Part shown: one piece after another, positions 1 through 7,281 of the stretch
Layout: each line of letters begins with the position of its first letter
How positions within the stretch are numbered: position 1 is the stretch's first letter
DNA from: a virus
Virus record (IMG/VR): IMGVR_UViG_3300027792_000030
Location: 1-45,736 of that record
Strand: one strand, 5' to 3'
DNA length: 45,736 bases
The notes under the pieces: generated by a model
What the model saw: only the letters and a program-made list of their open reading frames with translations
What the model was told of the DNA's origin: nothing
Databases searched by the model: none
Made by a program: the position numbers and the translations under genes

Positions 1-44
1 CCCTCGCGTTAGAAGCCTATCATAGCATATAGGAGGTCAAAAAA

Positions 45-542
45 ATGAAACGTGGACAGAAGCCTGTGTCGGCGCATTTGAAATTATTAGCAGGAAATCC
101 GGGGCACCAGAAAAAGAAGGTTGAGCCTGAGCCTCCGCCGGGGATACCTGATCCGCCGATTTGCCTGGATGTTTACGCGCGGGAGGAGTGGGACAGAATG
201 ATCCCATTATTATTGTATTCCGGTATAACATCACCGCTTGACCAAGGTGTATTGGCGGCATATTGCTCGGCCTATTCCCGGTGGCGCACGGCTGCGGAAG
301 AGATTCAGAAGCGCGTGGCGAAGGGCGGGCAGCTTATGGGGTTAGTGGACATAACCAAAGCCGGCAACGTGATCCAAAATTGCTTGGTGGGGATCAGTAA
401 CAAAGCGGCGAATGATATGGTAAGGTTCGCTTCTGAGTTGGGTGCGACAGCGGTATCCAGGGCGAGATTGGCGGTTGATCCTGGGAAGGGGAAGAAGAGT
501 AAGTTTGACGGGTTGATCGGTAAAAAGCCTAAGAGTGGATGA
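45..542 (+). CDS. terS: Terminase small subunit, P27 family
   Basis: This is the DNA-recognition subunit of the packaging motor. The 165-aa protein has the P27-family opening: a basic start with LKLLAGNPG, then a proline-rich stretch of alternating P and E. A helical domain follows, and the tail is Lys/Gly-rich. The start is set by AGGAGG at 31-36, eight bases before ATG 45. An HNH gene lies just upstream if the window is closed into a circle. HNH next to terS/terL is the usual arrangement in HK97-type cos phages, where the HNH protein helps cut the packaging site. Unusually, terL does not follow directly: about 1.15 kb with a minus-strand island separates them. The family call is confident; cos packaging is inference. 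Confidence 0.88.
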   Translation: MKRGQKPVSAHLKLLAGNPGHQKKKVEPEPPPGIPDPPICLDVYAREEWDRMIPLLLYSGITSPLDQGVLAAYCSAYSRWRTAAEEIQKRVAKGGQLMGLVDITKAGNVIQNCLVGISNKAANDMVRFASELGATAVSRARLAVDPGKGKKSKFDGLIGKKPKSG

Positions 543-786
543 TTAAATGTATTGATTTTAAAAACAGGTTGTGTATTTTAAAATAAAACTGCATGGGGTC
601 ACGCATCCCGGACCCCTATCGCCGGAGGATCACCGGGTAAAGGATAAACGGTCATATTTTAAAACTGCTGGTTTTTGTTGATGGTTTCCAGGTAAAAATA
701 AAACGGTCAGGAGTGACACAGATAGGACCGATATATCATGCAGAAATAGAGATTGATTTTTTAATGGGGTGTTAAAATTCAAAAAG

Positions 787-800
787 TGACCAGGTGGTCA
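787..800. promoter_or_regulatory. 14-bp inverted repeat, possible operator
   Basis: TGACCA-GG-TGGTCA is a perfect dyad with a 2-bp centre, in gene-free DNA 12 bp before a terminator stem. The size and symmetry fit a dimeric repressor site. No cognate protein is assignable. Confidence 0.3.
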
Positions 801-811
801 TAATTATGTCA

Positions 812-835
812 AAGGGCGCTCAGAGTGGCGCCCTT
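812..835. terminator. Probable bidirectional terminator
   Basis: The stem AAGGGCGC / GCGCCCTT (812-819 and 828-835) closes an 8-nt loop. On the plus strand it is followed after 4 nt by TTTT; on the minus strand by TTTGACATAATT. It sits directly 3' of the minus-strand stop at 842-844, so it most likely ends that transcript. The U tracts are short. Confidence 0.5.
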
Positions 836-841
836 CGTGTT

Positions 842-970
842 TTAGTTGGCTTTCGCCTTCCTGGGTTTATCCCAGTATGGTGAGTGGCACCGGGGGCACA
901 CGCGCACCCGATCCGCCGCTTTGGTGGGCCACTCGTGGCCGCAGCGGAGGCATTTTAGAATTTTAATCAT
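842..970 (-). CDS. Nested 42-aa zinc-ribbon protein (alternative internal start)
   Basis: ATG 970 is preceded by GGAGGTGA (982-975) at ideal spacing, better than most starts in this genome. Initiation here gives a 42-aa protein made only of the ribbon with two CxxC pairs and a basic tail. Stand-alone ribbons of this size are common next to other small genes. It shares frame and stop with the longer ORF, so it may be the main product or an additional one. Confidence 0.5.
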   Translation of the reverse strand: MIKILKCLRCGHEWPTKAADRVRVCPRCHSPYWDKPRKAKAN

Positions 971-1276
971 TAAATCACCTCCAGATAATTCAGATTGTGC
1001 TGGTTTTCCGAGGTTTTTAGCTCTCTCAACCGCAGCCGACATGCCAGGGCTGCGGAACCACCAGTTACGCAGTTTCATGTCAACTTTTTCGTTCCCGATG
1101 TCCGCAACATCGGAAAAAATCCCATAATTGTTTTCTATCTGCCACCTGATGCATGAGAACCCTGTCTCGTGGTTTGGGTAGGCGTAATAGCTGAACCGCC
1201 CCTCAGACTCCGGCCACATTTCAATTATGGTCCGTGTTCTAACATACACGGACTCATTATTTTCATGTCTTTTCAT
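842..1276 (-). CDS. Hypothetical protein with C-terminal zinc ribbon
   Basis: This 144-aa protein of unknown function starts at ATG 1276 after AGGAGG. The first ~100 residues match nothing I recognise. The last 42 form a compact zinc ribbon with two CxxC knuckles (LRCGH and CPRCHSPYWDKPR), typical of short stand-alone phage and bacterial zinc-ribbon proteins. The protein lies on the minus strand between terS and terL. An in-frame ATG at 970 with a perfect Shine-Dalgarno precedes the ribbon, so the ORF may yield two products or represent two genes whose separating stop was lost. The Zn ribbon is clear; the function is not. Confidence 0.6.
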   Translation of the reverse strand: MKRHENNESVYVRTRTIIEMWPESEGRFSYYAYPNHETGFSCIRWQIENNYGIFSDVADIGNEKVDMKLRNWWFRSPGMSAAVERAKNLGKPAQSELSGGDLMIKILKCLRCGHEWPTKAADRVRVCPRCHSPYWDKPRKAKAN

Positions 1277-1295
1277 ATCGTCCTCCTTTTTTTTA

Positions 1296-1321
1296 TTGCC
1301 CGGTGCCGCCGGGCGCGGTTG
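1296..1321 (-). repeat. Dispersed GC-rich hairpin element, copy 1
   Basis: Read on the minus strand this holds CAACCGCGCCC, then a GCCCGG/CCGGGC stem with a 5-nt loop. A near-identical element occurs at 29298-29325. Both lie in the leader of a minus-strand gene, directly after the stop of the preceding minus-strand gene. There is no U tract, so a simple terminator is unlikely. An RNA structural or mobile-repeat role is possible. Confidence 0.4.
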
Positions 1322-1326
1322 TTGGG

Positions 1327-1524
1327 TTAATTCATTTTTTCGATTCTTGCGTTTTTATACCAGCCTATTCTTTTTTCAGCGGTCTCTTTTGTAAGGTGAA
1401 ACATTTTAATTTCTTTCCAGGTTCCACCCAGGGCGTTCGTTTTGTCGATCACTATTTGATAATTTCCGTCAATGATCCCCATTGCCTCTGCGTATTGTCT
1501 TGCATGTTTGATTTCTTGATTCAT
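1327..1524 (-). CDS. Hypothetical 65-aa protein
   Basis: This small charged protein has no family I recognise. It is the first gene of the minus-strand island, starting at ATG 1524 after GAGGAG and about 40 nt below a near-consensus promoter (1598-1570). There are no membrane segments, signal peptide or Cys motif. It is rich in Lys, Ile and aromatic residues, and the second half looks helical (HLTKETAEKRIGWY). Having its own promoter and opposing the terminase operon suggests moron-like independent expression. The gene is likely real because promoter, SD and length agree. Confidence 0.6.
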   Translation of the reverse strand: MNQEIKHARQYAEAMGIIDGNYQIVIDKTNALGGTWKEIKMFHLTKETAEKRIGWYKNARIEKMN

Positions 1525-1569
1525 TTCCGTCTCCTCTTTTTGGGTTAATTTTCTCTTCTATTTGTCTTA

Positions 1570-1598
1570 ATAATATATCCTTAATATATGATTGTCAA
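1570..1598 (-). promoter_or_regulatory. Near-consensus sigma-70 promoter for the minus island
   Basis: The minus strand reads TTGACA (1598-1593), a 17-bp spacer, then TATTAT (1575-1570). Predicted transcription start is near 1563, giving a leader of about 40 nt to ATG 1524. The surroundings are very AT-rich. Confidence 0.65.
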
Positions 1599-1662
1599 TA
1601 ATTATTTTCATTATTTTCAAATTATTTTTTGTGTATACTTTTATGCAAGGTGTATCTTTTTG

Positions 1663-1691
1663 TTGACATATACCAAATTATCCTCTATTTT
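1663..1691 (+). promoter_or_regulatory. Promoter directly abutting the terL start
   Basis: TTGACA (1663-1668), a 17-bp spacer, then TATTTT (1686-1691). The predicted transcription start falls on or next to ATG 1698, which has no Shine-Dalgarno. The terL message from this promoter would be leaderless. Confidence 0.5.
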
Positions 1692-1697
1692 CTCGGT

Positions 1698-3278
1698 ATG
1701 TCTGCAAAATACACAGATAGAGTTAAAAAGATCATCCAATTCATCCAGCAATTGAAAGTCCCGTCCGGCAAGGGCGAGGGCAAGCCTTTCAAGCTCAGGC
1801 CATTCCAAAAGAAATTCATAAACGATATTTACGGGCCGGTGAATCACCTTGGAAACCGTCGGGTCCGCCGGGCGATTCTATCCCTTGCTCGGAAAAATGG
1901 TAAGTCTGTTTTAATCGCCACTCTTGCGCTGGTTCACCTTGTCGGGCCTGAGTCCGTCAACAACGGTGAGATTTATTCAGCGGCCAATGACCGGGAGCAA
2001 GCTGCGCTAATTTTCAAGTATGCTGCCCAAATTGTCCGGGCGGAGCCGGAGCTTGCGGCGATAATCAAGATTGTCGATTCAACAAAAACCATGATTTGCT
2101 TTCAGAACGGTTCCATTTATCGGGCTGTCAGCGCAGAGGCGGGCACCAAATACGGACTCAATCCAACTGTGGTTATTTATGACGAACTCGCACAGGCCAG
2201 GAACCGTGAGCTTTACGACGCGCTTGACACATCAATGGCGGCCAGGCTTGAACCGCTTTTTATCGTTATCTCAACACAATCCAATGATCCGCAACACATC
2301 CTGTCACAATTAATCGATGATGGGTTGTCCGGCCATGACCCGACAACCATATGTCATTTATATGCAACGCCCGACGACGCTGACGAAGTTTTCACAGATT
2401 TGAAATTATGGAAACTTGCAAACCCGGCACTTGGTGATTTTCGGTCCTTATCGGAAATGAAAACATCCGCAAAGCGGGCACAGCGTATGCCGACGTTTGA
2501 GGCGTCCTTCAGGAATCTGTATCTTAACCAAAGAGTGAACGCGGAAAGCCCGTTGATCCCCAGGCTTGAATGGGAGGCTTGCCGGGGCGATGCGGAAATA
2601 AAACCGGGTTCAGAAATATATTTAGGGTTGGATTTGTCAGGCAAAACGGACTTAACGGCATTGGTGGCTGTGTCCGCCGGCCAAAACGAAAAAGTTAAGG
2701 CATGGTTCTGGAAGCCAAAGGAAACCATTGAGGATGACGAGCGACGGGACCGGGTGCCCTATCGGGTGTGGGTGAATCAAGGATTTATTGAGACGACTCC
2801 GGGCCGGGCGATACAATACGATTGGGTGGCGGAAAGATTGGCGAAAATAATCAAGGATTACAAGGTTGTCGGGCTTGCTTTTGACAGGTGGCGCATTGAT
2901 GACCTTATGGCGGCCATGGGGAAGATTGGCATTGAATATTATCTTGACGGTAGCAAAGACAAGGTAAAGGCCGGAGCGCTGCGCATGGTGTCATGGGGTC
3001 AAGGTTATGGCTCTATGACGCAGGCAGTTGAGGCGCTTGAGGGGTCTATTATGGAGCGCAATTTTGTCCATGACGGAAATCCGTGTTTGACTTGGAATTT
3101 TTCTAATGCGATTGCGATTTCAGACGCGGCCGGAAACCGGAAACTTGATAAAAGCAAGACGCGATTCAGGATCGATGGGGCGGTGGCGTGCGCTATGGCG
3201 ATAGGGTTGAAGTCAAGGGATATGGCGGTGGCGCCGGGACCGTCCATCTACGAAAAACGCGGTGTGCTGACTTTATAG
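1698..3278 (+). CDS. terL: Terminase large subunit, HK97/Terminase_1 type
   Basis: This is the ATP-driven DNA translocase and headful/cos nuclease that packages DNA into the prohead. With the start at ATG 1698 it is 526 aa. The ATPase domain has a Walker A variant LARKNGKS (about 63-70), Walker B VVIYDEL (about 158-164) and the coupling motif ISTQSN (about 191). The nuclease domain begins with LGLDLSGKTDL (about 309). The frame stays open upstream to a TTG at 1629, but that extension is hydrophobic and unlike terminases. No SD precedes 1698; a promoter ends just before it, suggesting leaderless translation. Instead of portal, a sugar-biosynthesis cassette follows 8 bp after the stop. Confidence 0.92.
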   Translation: MSAKYTDRVKKIIQFIQQLKVPSGKGEGKPFKLRPFQKKFINDIYGPVNHLGNRRVRRAILSLARKNGKSVLIATLALVHLVGPESVNNGEIYSAANDREQAALIFKYAAQIVRAEPELAAIIKIVDSTKTMICFQNGSIYRAVSAEAGTKYGLNPTVVIYDELAQARNRELYDALDTSMAARLEPLFIVISTQSNDPQHILSQLIDDGLSGHDPTTICHLYATPDDADEVFTDLKLWKLANPALGDFRSLSEMKTSAKRAQRMPTFEASFRNLYLNQRVNAESPLIPRLEWEACRGDAEIKPGSEIYLGLDLSGKTDLTALVAVSAGQNEKVKAWFWKPKETIEDDERRDRVPYRVWVNQGFIETTPGRAIQYDWVAERLAKIIKDYKVVGLAFDRWRIDDLMAAMGKIGIEYYLDGSKDKVKAGALRMVSWGQGYGSMTQAVEALEGSIMERNFVHDGNPCLTWNFSNAIAISDAAGNRKLDKSKTRFRIDGAVACAMAIGLKSRDMAVAPGPSIYEKRGVLTL

Positions 3279-3286
3279 GGGGCTGT

Positions 3287-4336
3287 ATGAGAAAACTAAC
3301 TATTGGTGACAGAGTAATTACAGATGACAACGTTTTTGTAATCGCCGAGATCGGCAGCAACCACGGTGGAGATCCCGACCTGTGCGAGAAAATGATAATT
3401 GAAGCCGCTAAGTGTGGCGTGGACGCTGTAAAACTTCAGAAGCGAGACAACTCTATTATGTTTACCAAAGAGGCTTTGAATAGGCCATACGATAACGAGT
3501 TCTCTTACGGAAAAACATACGGTGAGCATAGGCAGCATTTGGACTGGTTCGGCAAGACGGAATTTGTTTGGATGCAGGATACCGCGATTAAACACGGTGT
3601 TTTATTTTTCGCGACTCCATTTGAGGAGGCCAGTGCTGACTTTTTATATGAAATAGGCATGCCGATATGGAAGATTGCCAGTTGCGACGTTACGAACCTG
3701 CCTCTGGTTAAAAAAGTCGCCGGCTATGGGCAACCTGTGATAATTTCAGTCGGCGGGGCGTCTATGGACGCTATCAAGGCTATGGTTGACACTATCGGGC
3801 CCATAAACAGCAATTTTGCCATTCTTCATTGCGTTTCTGTCTATCCTAATGAAGATTTTCAGCTTAATTTGAATTTTATTGAGACTTTACGAACGATGTA
3901 TTCAGATAACATTATCGGATTCAGTTCGCATTCCCCTGGGCAAGATACAATAAAAGATGCAATAGGTGTGGGTGCAAGAATAATCGAAGCACATTTTACA
4001 TTAAACCGGGGCAGCCGGGGGACAGATCACGGGTTTTCTTTAGAGCCAAAAGGAATGTCTGATATTTGCGAATATTGGAAACGAAGAAAGCTTAGACTTG
4101 GCAGTTCAATTCGTCACGTCTATCCAGAGGAAAAATGCGGTTTTATCAAGAAATTCGGCAAGGCAATTCACGCAGCCAGGCATATTCCGGCGGGAAAGGT
4201 GATAGAATCGAGCGATTTAACCATAAAGTCGCCGGCTGACGGACTTCCACCGGGCGAGTTTGACAAAATCATAGGCAGGGTGACATTGTTTGATTTATCC
4301 ACTGATTCCGGGTTGTCATGGGGGGATTTCGTATGA
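3287..4336 (+). CDS. NeuB-family nonulosonate (sialic acid-like) synthase
   Basis: NeuB enzymes condense phosphoenolpyruvate with a 6-carbon amino sugar to give sialic, legionaminic or pseudaminic acid. The 349-aa protein shows the whole family layout: AEIGSNHGG (20-28), KLQKR (49-53), the HCVSVYP segment, GFSSHSPG, the metal/PEP region EAHFTLN...GTDHGFSLEP, and a C-terminal antifreeze-like SAF domain (about 285-349, with HAARHIPAGKVI). Start ATG 3287 follows AGGGGG; the open frame upstream is terL shadow. It is first in a run of overlapping genes with an SDR and a CMP transferase. Which sugar it makes cannot be read from sequence. No NeuC or aminotransferase is present, so the substrate must come from the host. 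Confidence 0.88.
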   Translation: MRKLTIGDRVITDDNVFVIAEIGSNHGGDPDLCEKMIIEAAKCGVDAVKLQKRDNSIMFTKEALNRPYDNEFSYGKTYGEHRQHLDWFGKTEFVWMQDTAIKHGVLFFATPFEEASADFLYEIGMPIWKIASCDVTNLPLVKKVAGYGQPVIISVGGASMDAIKAMVDTIGPINSNFAILHCVSVYPNEDFQLNLNFIETLRTMYSDNIIGFSSHSPGQDTIKDAIGVGARIIEAHFTLNRGSRGTDHGFSLEPKGMSDICEYWKRRKLRLGSSIRHVYPEEKCGFIKKFGKAIHAARHIPAGKVIESSDLTIKSPADGLPPGEFDKIIGRVTLFDLSTDSGLSWGDFV

Positions 4337-4998
4337 AAAAGGCCGTTATCACAGGGATAACCGGGCAATTGGGCCCAGTTTGGAAGGAAACGCTGCTTGA
4401 GCTTGGGTTTGACGTTTACGGCCTGGGGTTGCCTGAGTGTGATGTTTCTGACATGAACCAGATTTATGATAATAAGTTCCATTTTTCGCCGGATGTTTTG
4501 GTTTTGAACGCTGCCATCGACAATCCGCCGGGGTCAAATGCGTCTTTTCACGGCAATCTTGAGCGGATCATTCAGGTTAATTTAATCGGTGCTGCGAATG
4601 TGGTTCAGGTTTATTTGCCTGACATGATAGAAAATGGCGGTGGGGTTATTGTCGGCATCGGGTCCATAATGGGCTTCGTCGGGGCTGACTATCGCAACTA
4701 TTCCGATGGGTGGCAAAAACCAGTCGGTTACAATCTTAGCAAGGCTGCGCTCATGCACTATATGAAATGCTTAGCGGTCCAATATGGTAAATATAACATA
4801 CGCGCGTGCGGGGTTGCATTCGGGCCATATGACGGCGGCAAGCTGAATCAGGAATTTTTAGGTAAGTTTCTAAAGAACGTGCCGTCCGGGAAACCGATTT
4901 CAAAGGATGCTTGCAAGGCAGCGCTGCGGTTCGCGGTCGAATGCGACGGGTTTAACGGGCAAGTTTCATTAATCGATGGAGGATACACAGCATGGTAG
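4333..4998 (+). CDS. SDR-family oxidoreductase, PtmA-like
   Basis: This NAD(P)-dependent short-chain dehydrogenase has 221 aa. Visible motifs are the nucleotide-binding loop TGITGQLG (7-14), LNAAID (58-63, replacing NNAG), catalytic Ser in GIGS (111), YNLSK (133-137) and the usual C-terminal SLIDGGYTAW. Start ATG 4333 overlaps the NeuB stop as ATGA and follows GGGGG; an ATG at 4318 in frame is less likely. An SDR beside NeuB and NeuA homologues recalls PtmA in legionaminic-acid loci, where it helps shape the nonulosonate or its precursor. The exact substrate is inference. Confidence 0.8.
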   Translation: MKKAVITGITGQLGPVWKETLLELGFDVYGLGLPECDVSDMNQIYDNKFHFSPDVLVLNAAIDNPPGSNASFHGNLERIIQVNLIGAANVVQVYLPDMIENGGGVIVGIGSIMGFVGADYRNYSDGWQKPVGYNLSKAALMHYMKCLAVQYGKYNIRACGVAFGPYDGGKLNQEFLGKFLKNVPSGKPISKDACKAALRFAVECDGFNGQVSLIDGGYTAW

Positions 4999-5684
4999 GA
5001 TTAATACCAGCAAGGGCTGGTTCAAAGCGCATTCCAGGCAAGAATATCAAGCCGTTTTTCGGGCATCCGTTGATTGCATACACTATCCAGGCGGCGAAGG
5101 ACTCCTGCATATTTAGCGACATTTATGTATCGACTGAGGCCTGTGTAACTGGCGAGATTGCCCAGAAATACGGGGCAAAGTGGATAATCAGGCCGCCGAT
5201 GTATGCGGTGGACTTATCGCCGGATGCGGAATGGATTAATCACGCGTTCACAAAGATTGAACCGGATGATTTTATGATTCTAAGGCCGACAAGCCCATTT
5301 CGGACGGCGGAAACTATAAAGCGGGCGGCGGGCGGGTGGAAACATATTTGCTTAAAGGCTGTTAAAAAAATAACTGAAAGACCTGAAAAAATGTGGGAAT
5401 TAGTTTCTATTGCAGACATAGATTTAATGAAATCATACAAAAAGGGCGGGTATAAGCATTTATTACAAAGTAATTCATTTGATAGAGAATTGTTTATACA
5501 AGCTGGTTGTTTAGAGATTAGGCCATTTAGCAATTCTAACGGTGAAGCCTTTATATATCAGTCGTTTTTTACAGTCGGCTATGAAGGCGTGGACATTAAC
5601 ACGCCCGATGATTGGCTATTTGCCGAAATGTTAGTCGAAAAAGGGCTTGTATCCCTGGGAGTGCCAAATGAAGCTACCATTTGA
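4992..5684 (+). CDS. CMP-nonulosonate cytidylyltransferase, NeuA family
   Basis: It activates a nonulosonic acid with CTP to the CMP-sugar used by transferases. The 230-aa protein has the CTP-binding signature IPARAGSKRIPGKNI (5-19), the DIYVSTE segment and RPTSPFR (98-104). It is within the usual length of single-domain NeuA/PtmB proteins. ATG 4992 follows GGAGG at 4978-4982 and overlaps the SDR. With the two upstream genes it makes a minimal synthase-dehydrogenase-activation set. The middle of the gene (about 5340-5560) is clearly more AT-rich than its ends, hinting at mosaic origin. Confidence 0.85.
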   Translation: MVGLIPARAGSKRIPGKNIKPFFGHPLIAYTIQAAKDSCIFSDIYVSTEACVTGEIAQKYGAKWIIRPPMYAVDLSPDAEWINHAFTKIEPDDFMILRPTSPFRTAETIKRAAGGWKHICLKAVKKITERPEKMWELVSIADIDLMKSYKKGGYKHLLQSNSFDRELFIQAGCLEIRPFSNSNGEAFIYQSFFTVGYEGVDINTPDDWLFAEMLVEKGLVSLGVPNEATI

Positions 5685-6357
5685 GATGATTACAGAAACC
5701 AAAATGGAGAAATGGCGATATGATACTTTTTGGACAAAAGAGCCGGAAACCATCGAATATATCAGATCATTCCGGGATGGCTCTATTTTTTTCGATATTG
5801 GGGCTAACATTGGTATTTATAGCCTTTATTGCGCGGCACTTTTTAGGGGTTGTTTGGTAATATCCTTTGAGCCTCACGAGGGAAACTTTACGCGATTGAT
5901 GGATAATATCAGATTGAACGATTTCACGCGCAGAATGATTCCGTATAAGCTCATGGTGGGGGCTGAAACAGGCAAGAAGAGCTTTATTTCAGATTCAACG
6001 GCCATTGGGTCAACCGGTGGCCAGATGTGCGAGCCTGGGGCATCATGCTGCGACTTATGCCGGTCAATTGATGATCTGGTATGGTTTTCCTTTTCGTTTC
6101 CAACGCCAAATCATGTGAAAATCGATATTGACGGGCAGGAATTAGAGGTTGTTAGGGGTTTAAAAAAAACACTACCGTTGATTGATAGCCTGCTTGTTGA
6201 GGTGTCCAGTAAGAGCAAGGGGCCGATAACCGACATTTTAACCGGGGCGGGGTTTACAACCGATAACAGATTTAACACCATGAGTCCGCACTCCAGGGAT
6301 AGGCGCGCTCGCGAAGGTGTTGACGCGGAAAACATTGTATTTGTGAGGACGACATGA
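5668..6357 (+). CDS. FkbM-family SAM-dependent methyltransferase
   Basis: FkbM enzymes O-methylate sugars and polyketides. The 229-aa protein has SAM motif I FFDIGANIGIYS (41-52), the acidic SFEPHEGN (67-74) and the family hallmark VKIDIDGQELEVVRG in the C-terminal half. Start ATG 5668 follows TGGGAG and overlaps the NeuA end by 17 nt; an in-frame upstream start at 5647 is less likely. Context suggests a sugar hydroxyl as substrate, perhaps on the glycan made with the nonulosonate genes. That role is inference; the fold is well supported. Confidence 0.82.
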   Translation: MKLPFEMITETKMEKWRYDTFWTKEPETIEYIRSFRDGSIFFDIGANIGIYSLYCAALFRGCLVISFEPHEGNFTRLMDNIRLNDFTRRMIPYKLMVGAETGKKSFISDSTAIGSTGGQMCEPGASCCDLCRSIDDLVWFSFSFPTPNHVKIDIDGQELEVVRGLKKTLPLIDSLLVEVSSKSKGPITDILTGAGFTTDNRFNTMSPHSRDRRAREGVDAENIVFVRTT

Positions 6358-6533
6358 AGAACGTGCTTATAGGCTGGAAGGCGATTGCTAATCATTTGGA
6401 AGTGGATGCTAAAACGGCGCAGCGTTATAAACGAGAAAAGGCCCTGCCGGTTATTTATGATCCAGCAGGGCATCCAGTCACGGAGCGGAAAAAATTAGAT
6501 GCGTGGCGTTTTGGTGTTGAATTATCCAGTTAG
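6354..6533 (+). CDS. Small HTH/excisionase-like DNA-binding protein
   Basis: This 59-aa protein starts at ATG 6354, overlapping the FkbM stop as ATGA. The order of a helix-turn-helix (GWKAIANHLEVDAKTAQRYK), a short wing (LPVIYDPAGHPV) and a final helix resembles the DNA-binding unit of excisionases and MerR-like proteins. No integrase accompanies it, so a transcriptional role is more likely than excision. It ends the plus-strand accessory operon and overlaps by 4 bp the stop of the convergent ribbon-helix-helix gene. Confidence 0.6.
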   Translation: MKNVLIGWKAIANHLEVDAKTAQRYKREKALPVIYDPAGHPVTERKKLDAWRFGVELSS

Positions 6534-6667
6534 AGCCTGTCTATGAGCATTTTCAGCCCGTCAATTACCGCTTTTTGGATTGATTTTATTTGGCCGTTAA
6601 GGATTGCGAGTTTCAGCTTGCGCCACATTTCCTCTGGCAGTCGGATTGTTAATATTTTATATTTCAT
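6530..6667 (-). CDS. 45-aa ribbon-helix-helix (Arc/CopG-like) protein
   Basis: The start is ATG 6667, with AAGG upstream. The sequence reads as a minimal RHH domain: strand KILTIRLPEEMW, then two helices (WRKLKLAILNG and IQKAVIDGLKMLIDRL). RHH proteins are small dimeric DNA binders, usually autorepressors, and some bind tandem short repeats (the omega repressor binds 7-bp repeats). The gene is last in the minus-strand set and begins 13 bp from pentamer array A, which makes it the best candidate array-binding regulator. Its stop overlaps the convergent HTH gene by 4 bp. Confidence 0.65.
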   Translation of the reverse strand: MKYKILTIRLPEEMWRKLKLAILNGQIKSIQKAVIDGLKMLIDRL

Positions 6668-6680
6668 GTTTATAAACCTT

Positions 6681-6755
6681 GTCGTGTCTTGTCCGGTCTT
6701 GTCGCGTCCGGTCCCGTCGTGTCTGGTCAGGTCTTGTCACGTCATGTCTCGTTTC
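6681..6755. repeat. GTCNN pentamer array A
   Basis: Fourteen consecutive units GTCNN run from 6681 to 6750 with no break in the 5-bp register, then one decayed unit (GTTTC). The variable pairs are GT TT CG TT GC CG CC GT TG AG TT AC AT TC: nearly random while GTC is fixed. It lies between the stop of the 174-aa gene and the start of the RHH gene, so in minus-strand RNA it is a run of NNGAC in the RHH leader. Motif constraint rather than copy slippage explains the pattern. Confidence 0.9.
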
Positions 6756-6756
6756 A

Positions 6757-7281
6757 TTATTTAAACAACTCCAATGCTTTTTTAGCTGGTAGCATATCGT
6801 TATTTTTTATGATTTGAGCCTCAACTTTTAATATTTCCTTTGGTTTGGTCATCAATTCAAACACGCCGAGGATGCTGGCGGCGGTGTTGTGGGCAATCTT
6901 GGCGTCATTCGGCAGTATATCGAAATTTTCGATACCGTGATGCAGCTTGCTTTTTTCCCGTCTGGCTACGCGCCTGATTTTTTGAATACCGAATTGTCCC
7001 GACAGGGCGACTTCTTCCTCAGTCATACATTTTAGGCCGACGTTTGTAATGGGTTCAAATACAAGTCCGAAATCTTTTAAGCAACGATCACGGGCGGTCT
7101 TGCAATAACAATAAGCGGCTGCTTGGACATCCGCTCCGATAAGTTCGGTCAGTTCTTTGTAGGATACGGTGTCGCCTCGTTGCATTTCTGACAGTCGTTT
7201 AATGAGGGTTTGGGTTTCAATGCTTTTTTCATTGATGGTTTTTTTTCGGGGGTGGTTGATGTCTATTACCGTGTTGTTCAT
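6757..7281 (-). CDS. Unknown 174-aa protein of the pentamer-array locus
   Basis: I do not recognise a named family. ATG 7281 follows AAAGGAG. The N-terminal ~35 residues are charged; then DTVSYKELTELIGADVQ (about 37-53) looks like a winged-helix/HTH element. YCYCKTARDRCLKDFG and the basic patch KIRRVARREKSKLHHG suggest nucleic-acid binding, and the C-terminal half is helical. There is no signal peptide or membrane segment. It is the middle gene of three that each carry a GTCNN array in the leader. Its leader shares an exact 19-bp element with that of the 185-aa gene, so the two are probably co-regulated and work together. Confidence 0.55.
   Translation of the reverse strand: MNNTVIDINHPRKKTINEKSIETQTLIKRLSEMQRGDTVSYKELTELIGADVQAAAYCYCKTARDRCLKDFGLVFEPITNVGLKCMTEEEVALSGQFGIQKIRRVARREKSKLHHGIENFDILPNDAKIAHNTAASILGVFELMTKPKEILKVEAQIIKNNDMLPAKKALELFK

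Larger units (their letters stand above)
543..841. other. Gene-free region between terS and the minus-strand island
   Basis: No convincing ORF in either strand. It holds a possible hairpin (GGGGTC 595-600 with GACCCC 611-616), two copies of AAACGGTCA (about 646-654 and 701-709), an inverted repeat at 787-800 and a bidirectional terminator-like stem at 812-835. A packaging (cos) or regulatory role is possible because it adjoins terS, but nothing proves it. Confidence 0.4.

Noticed and set aside
6354-6533. Excisionase implying a temperate integrating phage
   Set aside because: No integrase, attachment site or CI-like repressor is visible; the small HTH is better called a generic DNA-binding protein.
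6543-6764. Plus-strand ORF over array A (also 7210-7404, 7811-8026, 7870-8103)
   Set aside because: These read pentamers as low-complexity Ser/Cys/Val/Arg peptides. No SD, and they overlap genes on the other strand. The open frames are a by-product of the repeat.
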